Part shown: positions 1 through 7,827 of the stretch, piece by piece
Position numbering within the stretch: the first letter of the stretch is position 1
Layout: each line of letters starts with the position of its first letter
NCBI GenBank assembly: GCA_900543585.1
Contig: UQRP01000007.1
Span: 9,762-73,761 of the forward strand
Length of the DNA stretch: 64,000 nucleotides
Direction of reading: 5' to 3'
From: an uncultured Prevotella sp.
GTDB taxonomy: Bacteria; Bacteroidota; Bacteroidia; Bacteroidales; Bacteroidaceae
The notes under the pieces: generated by a model
Told to the model about the DNA's origin: nothing
The model's database searches: none
What the model saw: the letters and a program-made list of their open reading frames with translations, nothing else
Translations under genes and position numbers: made by a program

Positions 1-692
1 GTATTATCCGTGGTTGGGATTCTAATTGGTTCGGTGGCAAGAACTTCGGCGACAATCTCGTTGAGGACCAGAAGATACGTAAGTATCTGAAGAAGCGCCT
101 TGAGAAAGCCCAGGTTTCCCGCATCATCATCGAGCGCACTTTGAAACTCGTCACCATCACTATTTGCACAGCCCGTCCGGGTATCGTCATCGGTAAGGGT
201 GGTCAGGATGTCGACAAGCTGAAAGAGGAGCTGAAGAAGCTCTACAAGAAGGACATCCAGATCAACATCTTCGAGGTGAAGCGCCCTGAGCTTGACGCTA
301 CTATCGTCGGTGAGAACATCGCCAGCCAGATTGAGCACCTCATGGCTTATCGCCGTGCCATCAAGATGGCTGTTCAGAACACTATGCGCGCCGGTGCCGA
401 GGGCATCAAGGTGCAGATCAGCGGCCGTCTCAACGGCGCCGAGATTGCACGTAAGGAGATGTTCAAGGAAGGCCGTACTCCTCTGCACACATTCCGTGCT
501 GACATCGACTACTGCCAGACAGAGGCTCTGACAAAGGTTGGTCTCCTTGGCATCAAGGTGTGGATAATGCGCGGTGAGGTCTATGGAAAGAAGGAGCTGG
601 CTCCTAACTTCCAGCAGGAGCGCAGCGGTGAGCGCCGTGGCGGCAACGACCGTCGCAACCGTGGTGGCCGCCGTAGAAACAATAATCGTTAA
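1..692 (+). CDS. rpsC: 30S ribosomal protein S3, 5'-truncated by window edge
   Basis: This is the C-terminal part of S3, a 30S head protein that helps form the mRNA entry channel. Reading from base 3 gives IIRGWDSNWFGGKNFGDNL, which is typical S3 sequence and joins in frame to the part after base 141. The TTG at 141 is therefore internal and not a start. The KH-domain loop VIGKGGQDVDKL is visible. The protein ends in an Arg/Gly/Asn-rich tail after about residue 160 of the visible part. It lies 14 nt upstream of rplP, in the standard S10-operon order. Confidence 0.97.
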   Translation, partial: IIRGWDSNWFGGKNFGDNLVEDQKIRKYLKKRLEKAQVSRIIIERTLKLVTITICTARPGIVIGKGGQDVDKLKEELKKLYKKDIQINIFEVKRPELDATIVGENIASQIEHLMAYRRAIKMAVQNTMRAGAEGIKVQISGRLNGAEIARKEMFKEGRTPLHTFRADIDYCQTEALTKVGLLGIKVWIMRGEVYGKKELAPNFQQERSGERRGGNDRRNRGGRRRNNNR

Positions 693-706
693 AAGTATCA
701 TCTACA

Positions 707-1135
707 ATGTTACAGCCAAAAAGAGTAAAATACAGAAGGCCGCAGGATGGACGTGGCAATAAAGGCTTCGCTCATCGCGGCACTCAGCTGGCTTTCGGTT
801 CATTTGGTATCAAGACCCTTGAGAGCAAATGGCTGGACAGCCGCCAGATAGAGGCAGCACGTGTCGCTGTCAACCGCTACATGAATCGTCAGGGCCAGGT
901 GTGGATTCGTATCTTCCCCGACAAGCCTATCACTCGCAAGCCTGCTGACGTGCGAATGGGTAAAGGTAAGGGTGATCCCGCTGGATGGGTAGCTCCTGTC
1001 ACTCCCGGACGTATCCTCTTCGAGGTCGAGGGTGTCAGCCTGGACGTTGCCAAGGAGGCTCTGCGCCTCGCCGCCCAGAAGCTGCCGGTCAAGACAAAGT
1101 TCGTCATTCGTCGTGACTACGATAAAAACGCTTAA
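707..1135 (+). CDS. rplP: 50S ribosomal protein L16
   Basis: L16 helps organise the A-site and the peptidyl-transferase region of the 50S subunit. The 142 residues match the usual length. The sequence opens with the family's basic N-terminus (MLQPKRVKYRR) and contains the conserved RMGKGKGDP segment near residue 83. It sits between rpsC and rpmC, as in nearly all bacteria, with only 2 nt to rpmC. Confidence 0.97.
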   Translation: MLQPKRVKYRRPQDGRGNKGFAHRGTQLAFGSFGIKTLESKWLDSRQIEAARVAVNRYMNRQGQVWIRIFPDKPITRKPADVRMGKGKGDPAGWVAPVTPGRILFEVEGVSLDVAKEALRLAAQKLPVKTKFVIRRDYDKNA

Positions 1136-1137
1136 TT

Positions 1138-1335
1138 ATGAAGATTAAAGAAATAACAGAACTCGCCGACAAGGACTTGCGCGAGAAGCTGGGGCAGTCT
1201 GAGGAAGCTTACAAACAGATGAAGCTCAACCATCAGATCTCTCCGCTTGAGAATCCCTCACAGATTAAGGCCGCCCGTCGCGACATCGCTCGCATGAAGA
1301 CGGTGCTTCGCCAGAGAGAACTTAACAAAGAATGA
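1138..1335 (+). CDS. rpmC: 50S ribosomal protein L29
   Basis: A small, mostly alpha-helical 50S protein of 65 aa that sits near the polypeptide exit tunnel. The family pattern is visible in the E-I-x-x-L start (KIKEITELADKDL) and the C-terminal IKAARRDIARMKTVLRQRE. The stop codon overlaps an in-frame ATG of the next gene by 4 nt (ATGA), which would permit coupling if that upstream start of rpsQ is used. Confidence 0.96.
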   Translation: MKIKEITELADKDLREKLGQSEEAYKQMKLNHQISPLENPSQIKAARRDIARMKTVLRQRELNKE

Positions 1336-1343
1336 TTACCCAG

Positions 1344-1601
1344 ATGGAAACAAGAAATTTAAGAAAAGTCAGACAGGGTGTTGTTATCAGCGACAAGATG
1401 GACAAGACTATCGTCGTCGCAGCTAAGTTCAAGGAGAAGCACCCCATCTATGGTAAGTTTGTCCAGAAGACAAAGAAATACCACGCTCACGACGAGAAGA
1501 ACGAGGCCCACATCGGTGATACCGTTCAGATCATGGAGACACGTCCACTCTCTAAGACTAAGAGATGGAGATTAGTACAAATCGTAGAAAAGGCTAAGTA
1601 A
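1344..1601 (+). CDS. rpsQ: 30S ribosomal protein S17
   Basis: An OB-fold primary binding protein of 16S rRNA. I chose the ATG at 1344 (METRNLRKVRQG, 85 aa) because Bacteroidetes S17 proteins begin with this motif. An ATG at 1332 would add MITQ and overlap rpmC by 4 nt. The conserved core DKTIVVAAKFKEKHPIYGK and the C-terminal ETRPLSKTKRWRLV are present. It is followed after 2 nt by rplN. Confidence 0.95.
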   Translation: METRNLRKVRQGVVISDKMDKTIVVAAKFKEKHPIYGKFVQKTKKYHAHDEKNEAHIGDTVQIMETRPLSKTKRWRLVQIVEKAK

Positions 1602-1603
1602 TT

Positions 1604-1969
1604 ATGATACAGGCATTAACAAAACTTACAGTAGCTGATAACAGCGGCGCACGTGAGGCTATGTGCATCCGTGTCCTTGGTGGCACCGGCCGTCGTTATG
1701 CCAGCGTTGGTGACGTTATCGTCGTTGCTGTCGAGAACGTCCTTCCAAGCAGTGACCTTAAGAAGGGTGCTGTATCTAAGGCTTTAGTCGTACGCACCAA
1801 GAAGGAGATCCGTCGTGCTGATGGTTCCTACATCCGTTTCGATGACAATGCCTGCGTGCTTCTCAACAACGCCGGCGAGCTCCGCGGCAGCCGTATCTTC
1901 GGCCCTGTGGCTCGTGAGCTGCGTGCTGTGAACATGAAGGTGGTGTCTCTTGCACCTGAGGTTCTTTAA
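1604..1969 (+). CDS. rplN: 50S ribosomal protein L14
   Basis: L14 is a beta-barrel 50S interface protein that forms a bridge to the 30S subunit and a docking site for silencing factor RsfS. The sequence is 121 aa, the usual length. It starts MIQALTKLTVADNSGAR and ends GPVARELR...KVVSLAPEVL, both hallmark L14 blocks. It sits in the standard place between rpsQ and rplX. Confidence 0.97.
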   Translation: MIQALTKLTVADNSGAREAMCIRVLGGTGRRYASVGDVIVVAVENVLPSSDLKKGAVSKALVVRTKKEIRRADGSYIRFDDNACVLLNNAGELRGSRIFGPVARELRAVNMKVVSLAPEVL

Positions 1970-1992
1970 TCACTTTTAATTGAAACAAAGTA

Positions 1993-2310
1993 ATGAGTAA
2001 GTTACATATCAAGAAAGACGACAACGTCATTGTCATTGCCGGCAGCGACAAGGGCAAGACGGGTAAGGTGCTCAAGGTGCTGGTGAAGGAGAACCGCGCC
2101 ATCGTAGAAGGTGTCCACATGGTTTCCAAGAGCACAAAGCCTTCAGCAAAGAACCCTCAGGGAGGCATCATCAAGCAGGAGGCTCCTATTCACATCTCAA
2201 ACATCAGCCTTATCGACCCCAAGAGCGGCAAGGCTACTCGTATCGCTATCAAGCGTGAGGGCAAGAAGGTTACCCGTATCGCTAAAAAGTCAGGGGAGGA
2301 GATTAAGTAA
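1993..2310 (+). CDS. rplX: 50S ribosomal protein L24
   Basis: L24 is an assembly-initiator 50S protein with a KOW motif. Of 105 aa, residues 3-40 carry the KOW signature (KKDDNVIVIAGSDKGKTGKVLKV), and the rest matches the family. The final A of its stop codon is the first base of the rplE start (TAATG), so translation of the two is probably coupled. Confidence 0.96.
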   Translation: MSKLHIKKDDNVIVIAGSDKGKTGKVLKVLVKENRAIVEGVHMVSKSTKPSAKNPQGGIIKQEAPIHISNISLIDPKSGKATRIAIKREGKKVTRIAKKSGEEIK

Positions 2311-2864
2311 TGGATACAGCACAGTTTAAGAAACAGTACAACGAGCAGATTGCTCCTGCACTGAAGAAGCAGTTCAACTATTCTTCTTCCATGCAGATTC
2401 CGGCCCTGAAGAAGATTGTCATCAACATGGGTCTTGGCGATGCCACTCAGGACAAGAAGATCATCGACGTCTCTGTCAACGAGCTCACCGCTATCACCGG
2501 TCAGAAGGCTGTGGCTACCTATTCTAAGAAGGATATCGCCAACTTCAAGCTTCGTAAGAAGATGCCTATCGGCGTGATGGTGACACTGCGTCGTGAGCGC
2601 ATGTACGAGTTCCTGGAGCGTCTGGTGAAGATTGCCCTTCCTCGTATCCGCGACTTCAAGGGTATCAATTCCAAGTTCGACGGCCACGGTAACTATACCC
2701 TGGGTATCGACGAGCAGATTATCTTCCCTGAGATCAACATCGACCAGGTGGACCGTCTGCAGGGTATGAACATCACCTTCGTGACTTCCGCAACAACGGA
2801 CGAGGAAGGCTTCGCTCTCCTCAAGGCTTTCGGCCTCCCGTTCAAAAATGCTAAAAACGACTAA
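2310..2864 (+). CDS. rplE: 50S ribosomal protein L5
   Basis: L5 binds 5S rRNA in the 50S central protuberance and contacts tRNA in the P site. At 184 aa it has the usual length. The motifs IPALKKIVINMGLGDA (residues about 30-45), TGQKAV and LRRERMYEFLERLV are typical. It overlaps rplX by one base, and rpsN follows 5 nt later. Confidence 0.97.
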   Translation: MDTAQFKKQYNEQIAPALKKQFNYSSSMQIPALKKIVINMGLGDATQDKKIIDVSVNELTAITGQKAVATYSKKDIANFKLRKKMPIGVMVTLRRERMYEFLERLVKIALPRIRDFKGINSKFDGHGNYTLGIDEQIIFPEINIDQVDRLQGMNITFVTSATTDEEGFALLKAFGLPFKNAKND

Positions 2865-2869
2865 GAGAT

Positions 2870-3172
2870 ATGGCAAAAGAATCAATGAAGGCACGCGAGG
2901 TAAAGCGCGCCAAGATGGCAGCCCAGTACGCTGAGAAACGTGCAGCTCTGAAGAAGATCATCGCTACTTCCAACGACCCCGCCGAGGCATACGAGGCAGC
3001 ACGCAAGCTTCAGGCCATTCCTAAGAACGCCGACCCTATCCGCCAGCACAACCGCTGCAAGGTCTCCGGCCGTCCTCGTGGTTACATGCGTCAGTTCGGC
3101 ATGTCACGTATCCAGTTCCGTGAGATGGCATCCCAGGGTCTCATCCCCGGTGTCACAAAGGCAAGCTGGTAA
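2870..3172 (+). CDS. rpsN: 30S ribosomal protein S14, zinc-independent form
   Basis: S14 is a 30S head protein. The 100 aa and the C-terminal block (CKVSGRPRGYMRQFGMSR, then FREMASQGLIPGVTKASW) identify it. Only one cysteine occurs, so the four-Cys zinc ribbon of the C+ form is missing. This is the longer C- form. RpmJ and RpsD in this window also lack zinc-binding cysteines, so these ribosomal proteins look independent of zinc. It is followed by an unusually long non-coding gap before rpsH. Confidence 0.96.
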   Translation: MAKESMKAREVKRAKMAAQYAEKRAALKKIIATSNDPAEAYEAARKLQAIPKNADPIRQHNRCKVSGRPRGYMRQFGMSRIQFREMASQGLIPGVTKASW

Positions 3173-3192
3173 AGCAAGGGTATAGCGCAGCC

Positions 3193-3296
3193 GATAGTTC
3201 CGAAGTGGGACGCGGAACTGTCTGTTGTCACTATCCAGCTTTACATCCTTCTTATCTCAAACAGAGCTATATTTAATATTGTCGGGGTAGTCCCGA
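3193..3296 (+). promoter_or_regulatory. Structured non-coding leader between rpsN and rpsH
   Basis: The 147-nt gap at 3173-3319 has no reading frame and can form two hairpins. In the first, GATAGTTCCG (3193-3202) pairs with CGGAACTGTC (3213-3222) with one G-T wobble and a 10-nt loop. In the second, TCGGG (3282-3286) pairs with CCCGA (3292-3296) with a 5-nt loop, 23 nt before the rpsH start. Other gaps in this operon are 0-38 nt, so the structures may be a regulatory leader, for example for ribosomal protein feedback. That role is inference; the pairing is seen. Confidence 0.45.
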
Positions 3297-3319
3297 TTAA
3301 TTAAACATTTTATATTTTT

Positions 3320-3715
3320 ATGACAGATCCAATAGCAGATTATCTGACTCGGCTCAGAAACGCAATCATGGCTCATCATCGCGTGGTTGAGGTTCCTGCG
3401 TCAAACATGAAGAAATCTATCACAAAGATTCTCTTCGAGAAGGGTTACATCCTGAACTACAAGTTTGTTGAGGATGGTCCTCAGGGTACTATCAAGGTTG
3501 CCTTGAAGTACGATCCACAAACCAAGGAGAACGCTATCAAGAGTTTGAAGCGTGTGTCCACCCCGGGCCTTCGTCGCTACACGGGCTACAAGGACATGCC
3601 GAGAGTTATTAACGGACTGGGTATCGCTATCCTTTCCACATCAAAGGGTGTAATGACAGACAAGGAAGCTGCCGAGCTGAAGATCGGTGGTGAGATTCTT
3701 GCTTATGTCTATTAA
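3320..3715 (+). CDS. rpsH: 30S ribosomal protein S8
   Basis: S8 binds the central domain of 16S rRNA and in enterobacteria is the feedback repressor of the spc operon. The 131 aa start MTDPIADYLTRLRNAI and contain the C-terminal STSKGVMTDKEA, both typical. The start lies downstream of the structured gap described above, and rplF follows within 16 nt. Confidence 0.97.
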   Translation: MTDPIADYLTRLRNAIMAHHRVVEVPASNMKKSITKILFEKGYILNYKFVEDGPQGTIKVALKYDPQTKENAIKSLKRVSTPGLRRYTGYKDMPRVINGLGIAILSTSKGVMTDKEAAELKIGGEILAYVY

Positions 3716-3730
3716 TTGGAGGTTACAGTT

Positions 3731-4303
3731 ATGTCAAGAATAGGTAAATTGCCAATTAGTATTCCCGCAGGAGTTACCGTTAACTTCGATGCGAAAGAGA
3801 ATGTTATTACAGTGAAGGGTCCCAAAGGTGAGCTCTCTCAGTATATCAATCCTTCTATCAAGGTCAACCAGAAGGACGGTCAGATAACCTTCGAGGTTGA
3901 TGAGAACAGTCCCGTCGACTACAAGCAGAAGCAGGCTTTCCACGGTCTGTATCGTGCACTTGTCAACAACATGGTTGTAGGCGTTAGCCAGGGTTACCAG
4001 AAGCATCTGGAGCTCGTAGGTGTGGGTTATCGTGTTTCCAACACCGGCAACCTTCTGGAGTTCGCCCTCGGTTATACTCACCCCATCTTCCTTCAGCTTC
4101 CCCCCGAGGTCAAGGTAGAGACAAAGTCAGAGCGTAACCAGAACCCGCAGATTCTCCTTGAGAGCGCTGACAAGCAGCTGCTTGGTCTTATATGCGCAAA
4201 AATTCGTTCTTTCCGCAAGCCTGAGCCTTATAAGGGTAAGGGTGTCCTCTTCAAGGGCGAGGTCATCCGCAGAAAGTCTGGTAAGACTGCTGCAGCTAAG
4301 TAA
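3731..4303 (+). CDS. rplF: 50S ribosomal protein L6
   Basis: L6 has two similar RNA-binding domains and lies near the GTPase-associated region of the 50S. I chose the ATG at 3731 (MSRIGKLPISIPAGV), the universal L6 start, giving 190 aa. A TTG at 3716 would add five residues that do not belong to the family. A GGAGG stretch at 3718-3722 lies 8 nt before the ATG; such Shine-Dalgarno-like sites are not the rule in this phylum. The signature PEPYKGKGV is at the C-terminus. Confidence 0.96.
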   Translation: MSRIGKLPISIPAGVTVNFDAKENVITVKGPKGELSQYINPSIKVNQKDGQITFEVDENSPVDYKQKQAFHGLYRALVNNMVVGVSQGYQKHLELVGVGYRVSNTGNLLEFALGYTHPIFLQLPPEVKVETKSERNQNPQILLESADKQLLGLICAKIRSFRKPEPYKGKGVLFKGEVIRRKSGKTAAAK

Positions 4304-4322
4304 CTTTTAAAGTGAAGAAATC

Positions 4323-4667
4323 ATGACAACAAAGAAAGTAGAAAGACGAATCAAGATAAAGTTCCGCATTCGTAAGAACGTCAACGGAACAGCTGAGCGT
4401 CCGCGTCTTAGCGTTTTCCGCTCCAACAAGCAAATCTACGCTCAGGTTATTAACGACATCGATGGTAAGACAATAGCTTCCGCTTCTTCTCTGGGCCTTG
4501 AGAAGATGCCTAAGGTCCAGCAGGCTGAGAAGGTCGGCGAGCTCGTTGCCGAGAAGGCAAAGGCAGCAGGCGTAGAGGCTGTGGTCTTCGACCGTAACGG
4601 CTATCTTTATCATGGCCGCGTTCAGGCGCTTGCCGACGCAGCTCGTAAGGGTGGACTTAAATTCTAA
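4323..4667 (+). CDS. rplR: 50S ribosomal protein L18
   Basis: L18 binds 5S rRNA together with L5. The 114 aa match the family length. ERPRLSVFRSNKQIYAQVIND (residues about 24-44) and the C-terminal FDRNGYLYHGRVQALADAARKGGLKF are characteristic. It lies in the usual rplF-rplR-rpsE order with 6 nt to rpsE. Confidence 0.97.
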   Translation: MTTKKVERRIKIKFRIRKNVNGTAERPRLSVFRSNKQIYAQVINDIDGKTIASASSLGLEKMPKVQQAEKVGELVAEKAKAAGVEAVVFDRNGYLYHGRVQALADAARKGGLKF

Positions 4668-4673
4668 ACGATT

Positions 4674-5186
4674 ATGGCAATGAACAAAGTAAAAGTTAAT
4701 AGTGACGCTGAATTGAAGGACCGCCTGGTTGCTATCAACCGTGTGACGAAGGTTACCAAGGGTGGTCGTACCTTTACATTCGCTGCCATCGTCGTTGTCG
4801 GTGATGGTAAGGGCGTGATCGGCTATGGTCTGGGTAAGGCCGGTGAGGTCACCGCTGCTATCCAGAAAGGCACCGACTCTGCTAAGAAGAACCTCTTCAA
4901 GGTTCCCGTGCTCCACGGCACTATCCCCCACGAGGTTGAGGTGAAGTACGGTGGTGCTATCGTTCTCCTCAAGCCGGCTGCTGCCGGTACCGGTCTGAAG
5001 GCCGGTGGTGCTATGCGTGCCGTTCTGGAGTCAGCAGGTATCTCTGATGTGATTGCAAAGTCCAAGGGCTCTTCCAACGCCCACAACCTTGTCAAGGCCA
5101 CTGTCCTGGCACTGTCACAGATGCGTGACGCTTACCAGGTCGCCGGCGAGCGCGGGGTTGCCATGGACAAAGTGTTTAACGGTTAA
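4674..5186 (+). CDS. rpsE: 30S ribosomal protein S5
   Basis: S5 acts in decoding fidelity and the mRNA helicase activity of the entry tunnel. The 170 aa contain the double-stranded RNA-binding fold: VTKGGRTFTFAAIVVVGDGKG (residues about 22-42) and the C-terminal GSSNAHNLVKATVLAL. The start is MAMNKVKVN; a second ATG lies two codons later. The stop overlaps an upstream in-frame ATG of rpmD by one base. Confidence 0.96.
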   Translation: MAMNKVKVNSDAELKDRLVAINRVTKVTKGGRTFTFAAIVVVGDGKGVIGYGLGKAGEVTAAIQKGTDSAKKNLFKVPVLHGTIPHEVEVKYGGAIVLLKPAAAGTGLKAGGAMRAVLESAGISDVIAKSKGSSNAHNLVKATVLALSQMRDAYQVAGERGVAMDKVFNG

Positions 5187-5200
5187 TGGGAAAGACAACA

Positions 5201-5377
5201 ATGGCAACAATTAAGGTAAAGCAGATTAAGAGCCGTATCGGCGCTTCCGTAGACCAGAAGAGGACTCTCATCGCCCTCGGTCTTCACAAGATCTCTCAGG
5301 TTGTTGAGATTGAGGATACTCCCAGCAACCTCGGTATGGTCCGCAAGGTCCATCACCTCGTTGAGATCGTTAAGTAA
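5201..5377 (+). CDS. rpmD: 50S ribosomal protein L30
   Basis: A small 50S protein. I chose the ATG at 5201 (MATIKVKQIKSRIG), giving 58 aa, the family length. An ATG at 5186 overlapping the rpsE stop would add MGKTT and cannot be excluded. The motif LGLHKISQVVEIEDTPSNLGM is characteristic of L30. Confidence 0.94.
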   Translation: MATIKVKQIKSRIGASVDQKRTLIALGLHKISQVVEIEDTPSNLGMVRKVHHLVEIVK

Positions 5378-5401
5378 TAACTTTTTAAAATCAGCGTAAT
5401 C

Positions 5402-5848
5402 ATGAAATTACATACATTGAAGCCGGCAGCAGGTTCTACTCATTCACGTCGTCGTATCGGCCGTGGCCCGGGCTCAGGTCTGGGCGGCACTGCTACACGT
5501 GGTCACAAGGGTGCCAAGGCTCGTTCCGGTTACAAGAGAAAGATTGGTTTCGAAGGCGGTCAGATGCCTTTGCAGCGTCGTGGGCCGAAGGCAGGTTTCA
5601 AGAATATCAACCACAAGGAGTATTTTGCTGTCAACCTGTCTACTCTCCAGGCTCTGGCCGAGGAGAAGAACCTCACCAAGATTGGTATCGCCGAGCTTGT
5701 AGCTGCTGGTCTTACCAATGGCAAGAAACTTGTGAAGATTCTTGGCAACGGTGAGCTCAAGGCAAAGATTGACGTCGAGGCCAACGCCTTCTCTAAGACT
5801 GCCGAGGAAGCTATCAAGGCAGTTGGTGGTAACGCAACAAAAATCTGA
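5402..5848 (+). CDS. rplO: 50S ribosomal protein L15
   Basis: L15 is a late-assembly 50S protein. The 148 aa begin MKLHTLKPAAGS and carry the Gly/Arg-rich extended N-terminal arm (RRRIGRGPGSGLGGTATRGHKG) seen in all L15 proteins, followed by GGQMPLQRRGPKAGF. It precedes secY by 2 nt, as in most spc operons. Confidence 0.97.
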   Translation: MKLHTLKPAAGSTHSRRRIGRGPGSGLGGTATRGHKGAKARSGYKRKIGFEGGQMPLQRRGPKAGFKNINHKEYFAVNLSTLQALAEEKNLTKIGIAELVAAGLTNGKKLVKILGNGELKAKIDVEANAFSKTAEEAIKAVGGNATKI

Positions 5849-5850
5849 TA

Positions 5851-7191
5851 ATGAAAAAGCTAATTGAGACACTAAAGAACTGTTGGAGGGTCGAGGATCT
5901 TCGTCAGAGGCTGCTCATCACCCTTCTGTTTACGGCTATCTACCGTTTTGGATCATTCGTAGTTCTTCCGGGCATCGACCCGGCTAAGCTTGACCAACTG
6001 CAGTCGCAAACCGCCGGTGGCCTTATGTCACTGCTGGACATGTTCTCTGGTGGAGCATTTTCCAATGCGTCGATCTTCGCGCTTGGTATTATGCCTTACA
6101 TCTCAGCTTCCATTGTCATGCAGCTCCTTGCTGTGGCTGTACCTTACTTTCAGAAGATGCAGCGTGAGGGCGAGAGCGGCAGGAAAAGAATACAGTGGTA
6201 TACTCGTGTGCTGACGGTGGCCATCCTGGTCTTCCAGGCACCGAGTTACCTCATCAACCTGAAGATGCAAGCCAGCTCGGCGCTTGCCAGCGGCATCTCC
6301 TGGTCTATATTCATGATTCCCGCCACTATCATCCTGGCAGCAGGCAGCATGTTCATCCTCTGGCTGGGTGAGCGCATCACTGACAAGGGAGTAGGAAATG
6401 GAATCTCATTGATCATTATGATAGGTATCATCGCCCGTCTGCCCCAGGCTTTTGTTCAGGAGCTCAGCTCCCGCTTCACAGCCATCTCCGGCGGCGGACT
6501 GGTGATGTTTATCGCCGAGATTCTTATTCTCTATGCTGTTATCTGCGCTTCCATCCTGCTCACTCAGGGCACCCGCAAGGTTCCCGTGCAGTATGCCAAG
6601 CGTCTCGTCGGTAACAGACAGGTGGGTGGAGCCCGACAGTATATTCCTCTGAAGCTCTTCGCGGCCAATGTGATGCCTATCATCTTTGCTCAGGCTTTGA
6701 TGTTCATACCGCTGGCTATCGTCCAGTATCAGAGTGACAATGTAAGTTGGGTGGTGCGTAACCTGATGGACAACCGTAGCCTGTTGTACAACATCATCTA
6801 CGTGTTCCTCATCATCGCCTTCACCTATTTCTACACCGCTATAACCCTCAACCCGCAGCAGATGGCTGAGGACATGAAGCGCAACAATGGTTTCATCCCC
6901 GGTATCAAGCCCGGTCATGATACTGCCGAGTACATCGACACCGTGATGTCACGCATCACGCTCCCCGGCTCGCTCTTCATCGCCTTCATCGCTGTCATGC
7001 CCGCCCTTGCCGGTTTGCTCAACGTGCAGCAGGCGTTCTCACAGTTCTTCGGTGGTACGTCATTGCTCATTACCGTTGGTGTGGTGATAGATACATTGCA
7101 GCAGATAGAGTCTTACCTGCTTATGCGTCACTATGATGGTCTGCTCAACAGCGGCCATACACGCAAGGCCGGTGCTGTAAGTGCATATTGA
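5851..7191 (+). CDS. secY: Protein translocase channel subunit SecY
   Basis: SecY forms the SecYEG channel for export and membrane insertion. The 446 aa predict about ten membrane helices. Family blocks visible are YRFGSFVVLPGID near the N-terminus, FALGIMPYISASIVMQLL (residues about 76-93), ITDKGVGNGISLIIMIGI and the C-terminal MRHYDGLLNSG. It is followed by a terminator-like hairpin and not by map, the gene often found here. Confidence 0.97.
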   Translation: MKKLIETLKNCWRVEDLRQRLLITLLFTAIYRFGSFVVLPGIDPAKLDQLQSQTAGGLMSLLDMFSGGAFSNASIFALGIMPYISASIVMQLLAVAVPYFQKMQREGESGRKRIQWYTRVLTVAILVFQAPSYLINLKMQASSALASGISWSIFMIPATIILAAGSMFILWLGERITDKGVGNGISLIIMIGIIARLPQAFVQELSSRFTAISGGGLVMFIAEILILYAVICASILLTQGTRKVPVQYAKRLVGNRQVGGARQYIPLKLFAANVMPIIFAQALMFIPLAIVQYQSDNVSWVVRNLMDNRSLLYNIIYVFLIIAFTYFYTAITLNPQQMAEDMKRNNGFIPGIKPGHDTAEYIDTVMSRITLPGSLFIAFIAVMPALAGLLNVQQAFSQFFGGTSLLITVGVVIDTLQQIESYLLMRHYDGLLNSGHTRKAGAVSAY

Positions 7192-7245
7192 TATGTCTTT
7201 GGTGATGTCCGATTCCCGAAGACAGAAACTTGATAACAGAAATGA

Positions 7246-7283
7246 GGGCTCTCCAATTGAGGTTTCCTTTTGGAGGGCCTTTT
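7246..7283 (+). terminator. Putative intrinsic terminator after secY
   Basis: The arm GGCTCTCCAA (7247-7256) pairs with TTGGAGGGCC (7270-7279), with one G-T wobble, and is followed at once by TTTT (7280-7283). It would separate rpsC-secY transcripts from infA. No TAnnTTTG box is obvious between it and infA, so it may be a leaky attenuator. Confidence 0.6.
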
Positions 7284-7329
7284 AGAGTTGTGGCTTCGGA
7301 GTCAGTAACATTAAAAGAATATATAGATT

Positions 7330-7548
7330 ATGTCAAAACAGTCAGCTATAGAGCAGGACGGAACAGTCATAGAGAGTCTGTCCAACGCTATGTTCCGTGT
7401 GGAGCTTGAGAATGGTGTGCAGATCATTGCCAATATCTCTGGCAAGATGCGTCTCCACTATATCAAGATTCTTCCCGGTGACAAGGTGAAGGTGGCCATG
7501 AGCCCCTACGACCTTACGAAGGGTCGCATCGAGTTCCGTTACAAATAA
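7330..7548 (+). CDS. infA: Translation initiation factor IF-1
   Basis: IF-1 occupies the ribosomal A site during initiation. The 72-aa S1/OB-fold protein has the full family pattern: MSKQSAIEQDGTVIESL, FRVELENGVQIIA, GKMRLHYIKILPGDKV and the C-terminal DLTKGRIEFRYK. It is followed by rpmJ, a common order in the alpha-operon region. Confidence 0.97.
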   Translation: MSKQSAIEQDGTVIESLSNAMFRVELENGVQIIANISGKMRLHYIKILPGDKVKVAMSPYDLTKGRIEFRYK

Positions 7549-7583
7549 GGCTATAAAAGGATTTATAAATATTTCTTTCCGAT

Positions 7584-7700
7584 ATGAAAACAAGAGCATC
7601 AATTAAGAAGCGTTCTGCCGACTGCAAGATTGTTCGTCGTAAGGGTCGTCTCTTCGTCATCAACAAGAAGAACCCTAAGATGAAGCAGCGTCAGGGCTAA
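7584..7700 (+). CDS. rpmJ: 50S ribosomal protein L36, zinc-independent form
   Basis: A 38-aa gene (MKTRASIKKRSADCKIVRRK...NKKNPKMKQRQG). L36 normally binds zinc through three Cys and one His. Here only one Cys remains (Cys14), and the other positions are Ser, Asn and Met, so this is the zinc-free C- version. It sits 35 nt after infA. The start and the ending KQRQG match the family. Confidence 0.95.
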   Translation: MKTRASIKKRSADCKIVRRKGRLFVINKKNPKMKQRQG

Positions 7701-7734
7701 AAATGTTAAAGATGCATAAAGTGTCGTTACAGGG

Positions 7735-7757
7735 AAGAGCCGTCTCGGCTTTTCTTT
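7735..7757 (+). terminator. Putative intrinsic terminator after rpmJ
   Basis: AGCCG (7738-7742), a 3-nt loop, and CGGCT (7746-7750) form a compact hairpin followed by TTTCTTT. A promoter box starts 2 nt further on, which fits a transcription-unit boundary before rpsM. Confidence 0.6.
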
Positions 7758-7758
7758 G

Positions 7759-7766
7759 TAATTTTG
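7759..7766 (+). promoter_or_regulatory. Promoter -7 box upstream of rpsM
   Basis: TAATTTTG matches the Bacteroidetes -7 consensus TAnnTTTG. It lies 61 nt before the rpsM start and directly after the rpmJ hairpin. No clear TTTG is found 19-21 nt upstream. Confidence 0.5.
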
Positions 7767-7827
7767 TACGCTTTATCAAAAGAAGCACCTTTTTGAAAGT
7801 TTTTTTTTATTCAATTCATTCAATTAA

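Noticed and set aside
1863..2135. Antisense frames over ribosomal genes, such as 1863-2135 and 2190-2894 on the minus strand
   Set aside because: They lie fully inside conserved ribosomal genes and look like reverse translations with Leu/Val/Asp bias; no family resemblance.
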